Assembly: GCA_965214875.1 (NCBI GenBank)
Contig: OZ243980.1
Coordinates: 744,001 to 808,000, forward strand
Direction: 5' to 3'
DNA from: CBDAUN01 sp965214875
GTDB lineage: Bacteria; Pseudomonadota; Gammaproteobacteria; Arenicellales; JAJDZL01
DNA: 64,000 nucleotides
Made by a program: the position numbers and the translations under genes. Below, piece after piece: positions 62,824 through 64,000 of the stretch; the first letter of the stretch is position 1, and every line of letters begins with the position of its first letter. The notes beneath the pieces were generated by a model, which saw only the letters and a program-made list of their open reading frames with translations, ran no database searches and was not told the origin of the DNA.

Positions 62824-63238
62824 GCTGTACCACGAACTGACGGTGCCGAGGGCGACGGCGGGCGGCTTTTATATGCACCCCCAAAAATTTTCGACTTGCG
62901 GGAGGCTATGGGCACACGGGAAGGTTTCGCGAGGTTTGTCAAATCTGGGACTGAACGTGCTGCAAAAGAGGGAGGGGTGGAATCGACGGCAGAACCCCGA
63001 CTTCTCGAAGACCTTAATTTCTATCGGAATGTCTACAAAGGTTTTGCGGAAATTAATTGGCTTAGGCTTCTCGAGGATATTGACTCTCACCCCAACATAA
63101 ACACATAAATCACCCCTGTAGGGTTGGCGGTGCAGGAATCGACCAATCTAACCCGTCAGTCTTGTAATGCCTCTGCATATCTCACAATGCAGGTGGTGTG
63201 GCAAATATCAGGGTGTGTGAAATGCGAAACGTGAATGA
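62824..63238. other. Junction sequence between sox operon and IS256 element
   Basis: About 415 bp. The plus frame 62896-63108 (ending LNFYRNVYKGFAEINWLRLL) is unrecognised, and minus frames there are not convincing. Probably debris from the event that removed soxG. Confidence 0.35.
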
Positions 63239-64000
63239 GATATTGCCAAAAGTAGTGCTTGGCGGTCGGGCGGCATTCAAGCGGCCATCTGGTCGTTCAG
63301 ATGTTCCGCCTCGATTCCGTCTTTGAATTGCATTCCTTCCACCACCTTGCCGAGCTTTCTAAATCCGCGCAGGCGCCGCCAGCGCCGTTCGGCGCACAGT
63401 CCGAGCTCGGACATCATGCATAGCATGCGCCGGCGGCTCAGGCAGCCCCTCGAGCGCTTCGTGCGATGTCGGATCGTCGATAGCGTCGACTCGATCGGGC
63501 TGGCGGTGCGGATGCTCTGCCAGCGGGCGGCGGGAAAGCCGCAGGACGCCAGCAGCTCGTCGCGGTCCTCCGGCAGCTTCTCGGCGGCCTTCGGATATTT
63601 CTCGCCGCAGGTGTCCACGAAGCTCTTGAACGCCGCCCCGGCATCATCCCGGGTCTTAAGCCATCCAGATCTGCTGCAGCGCCTGCTTGGCGCGGGGCTG
63701 GACGCTTTCGGGCGGGACGTTCAGGATGTCGCCCGTCTTGCGCAGCCGGCAGCGCCGGTGGCGGGTGTGCGGATACGCCTGGTCCAGCGCGGCCCAGAAC
63801 CCCAGCGCCCCGTCGCCGACCGCCAGCTTCGGCGCGCTCATGCCGCGACCCTTCAGGTCCGTCAGCGCCTCGAGCCAGCTGTCGGCCGACTCGCGCGCGC
63901 CGTCCTCGACCGCCAAAAGCCGCTTGATGCCGCATTCGTCCACGCCGACCGCCACCAGGGCGCACAGCTTGACATCCTCGGCGCGAAGCCCGCAGCAGAT
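63239..64000 (-). mobile_element. IS256-family element, 3' part, running off the window
   Basis: The outer end carries GATATTGCCAAAAGTAGTG (63239 onward), matching the remnant at 10302 with one change. The transposase is read on the minus strand towards this end. The other end and the 5' part of the gene lie beyond the window. Confidence 0.75.
63277..64000 (-). pseudogene. IS256-family (mutator-type) transposase, C-terminal part, frameshifted
   Basis: From the window edge inward: VGVDECGIKRLLAVEDGARESADSW, APKLAVGDGALGFWAAL (second catalytic Asp), then RCRLRKTGDILNVPPESVQP. A stop follows LQQIWMA near 63656, and reading continues one frame away with FPAARWQSIRTASPIESTLSTIRHRTKRSRG (catalytic Glu region NPIEST in the family, here SPIEST), ending VEGMQFKDGI at about 63300. 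One extra base near 63655 explains the break. Both DDE parts visible here are otherwise intact. Confidence 0.7.

Overview
The window is a chromosomal segment of a gammaproteobacterium-like genome. The strongest evidence is the order atpI-B-E-F-H-A-G-D-C followed directly by glmU and glmS (29.5-39.8 kb, minus strand), together with yejABEF, a BolA-family gene and glyA. The organism cannot be named from the sequence. Several genes are frameshifted or truncated and very GC-rich IS copies and fragments are scattered about, which suggests a genome under IS pressure, perhaps host-associated or recently bottlenecked. That last point is inference.

Layout. 0-6.4 kb: the tail of an unrecognised gene, then a tight yejA-B-E-F peptide importer operon. 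6.4-15.8 kb: an accessory patch with a secreted Calx-beta protein, a second secreted protein abutting an IS481-type remnant, a coiled-coil membrane protein, tRNA-Lys, an IS256 remnant, a SphB1-like surface subtilisin and ISNCY-like copy 1. A perfect 55-bp inverted repeat brackets 8.90-15.69 kb. 16.0-17.7 kb: an ammonium transporter, a small one-helix partner and a strong terminator. 17.7-21.0 kb: hipBA toxin-antitoxin, with ISNCY-like copy 2 upstream of it. 21.0-27.2 kb: an amide/urea-type ABC transporter and amidase in two convergent halves; the binding-protein gene is frameshifted in a G8 tract. 27.2-29.1 kb: two orphan type I-E CRISPR repeats about 1.3 kb apart, separated by a cassette holding a secreted-protein gene and a deleted IS481-type element. 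29.5-39.8 kb: glmS, glmU and the ATP synthase operon.

40.8-46.8 kb: a type III restriction-modification locus (mod, a frameshifted PLD-family nuclease, res), with a G9 tract immediately before the res start. 47.8-48.5 kb: a DUF5678-like small protein overlapping a retropepsin-like protease. 48.9-52.4 kb: tupABC tungstate importer plus mobAB. 52.3-56.5 kb: a glycerophosphodiesterase, a QueG-like Fe-S protein, a MaoC-type hydratase, an orphan AAA ATPase and a BolA-family gene. 56.8-62.7 kb: glyA-soxB-soxD-soxA, with only a stub of soxG. 63.2-64.0 kb: the 3' part of an IS256-family element running off the window.

Metabolic reading (inference): ammonium uptake, amide uptake with hydrolysis, peptide import and sarcosine demethylation coupled through GlyA suggest scavenging of small organic nitrogen and C1 units. 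Tungstate import plus MobAB supports molybdo/tungsto-enzymes encoded elsewhere. The most unusual features are the split CRISPR remnant, the mod-PLD-res locus with its G-tract, and the matching G-tract context in the amide-binding protein gene.
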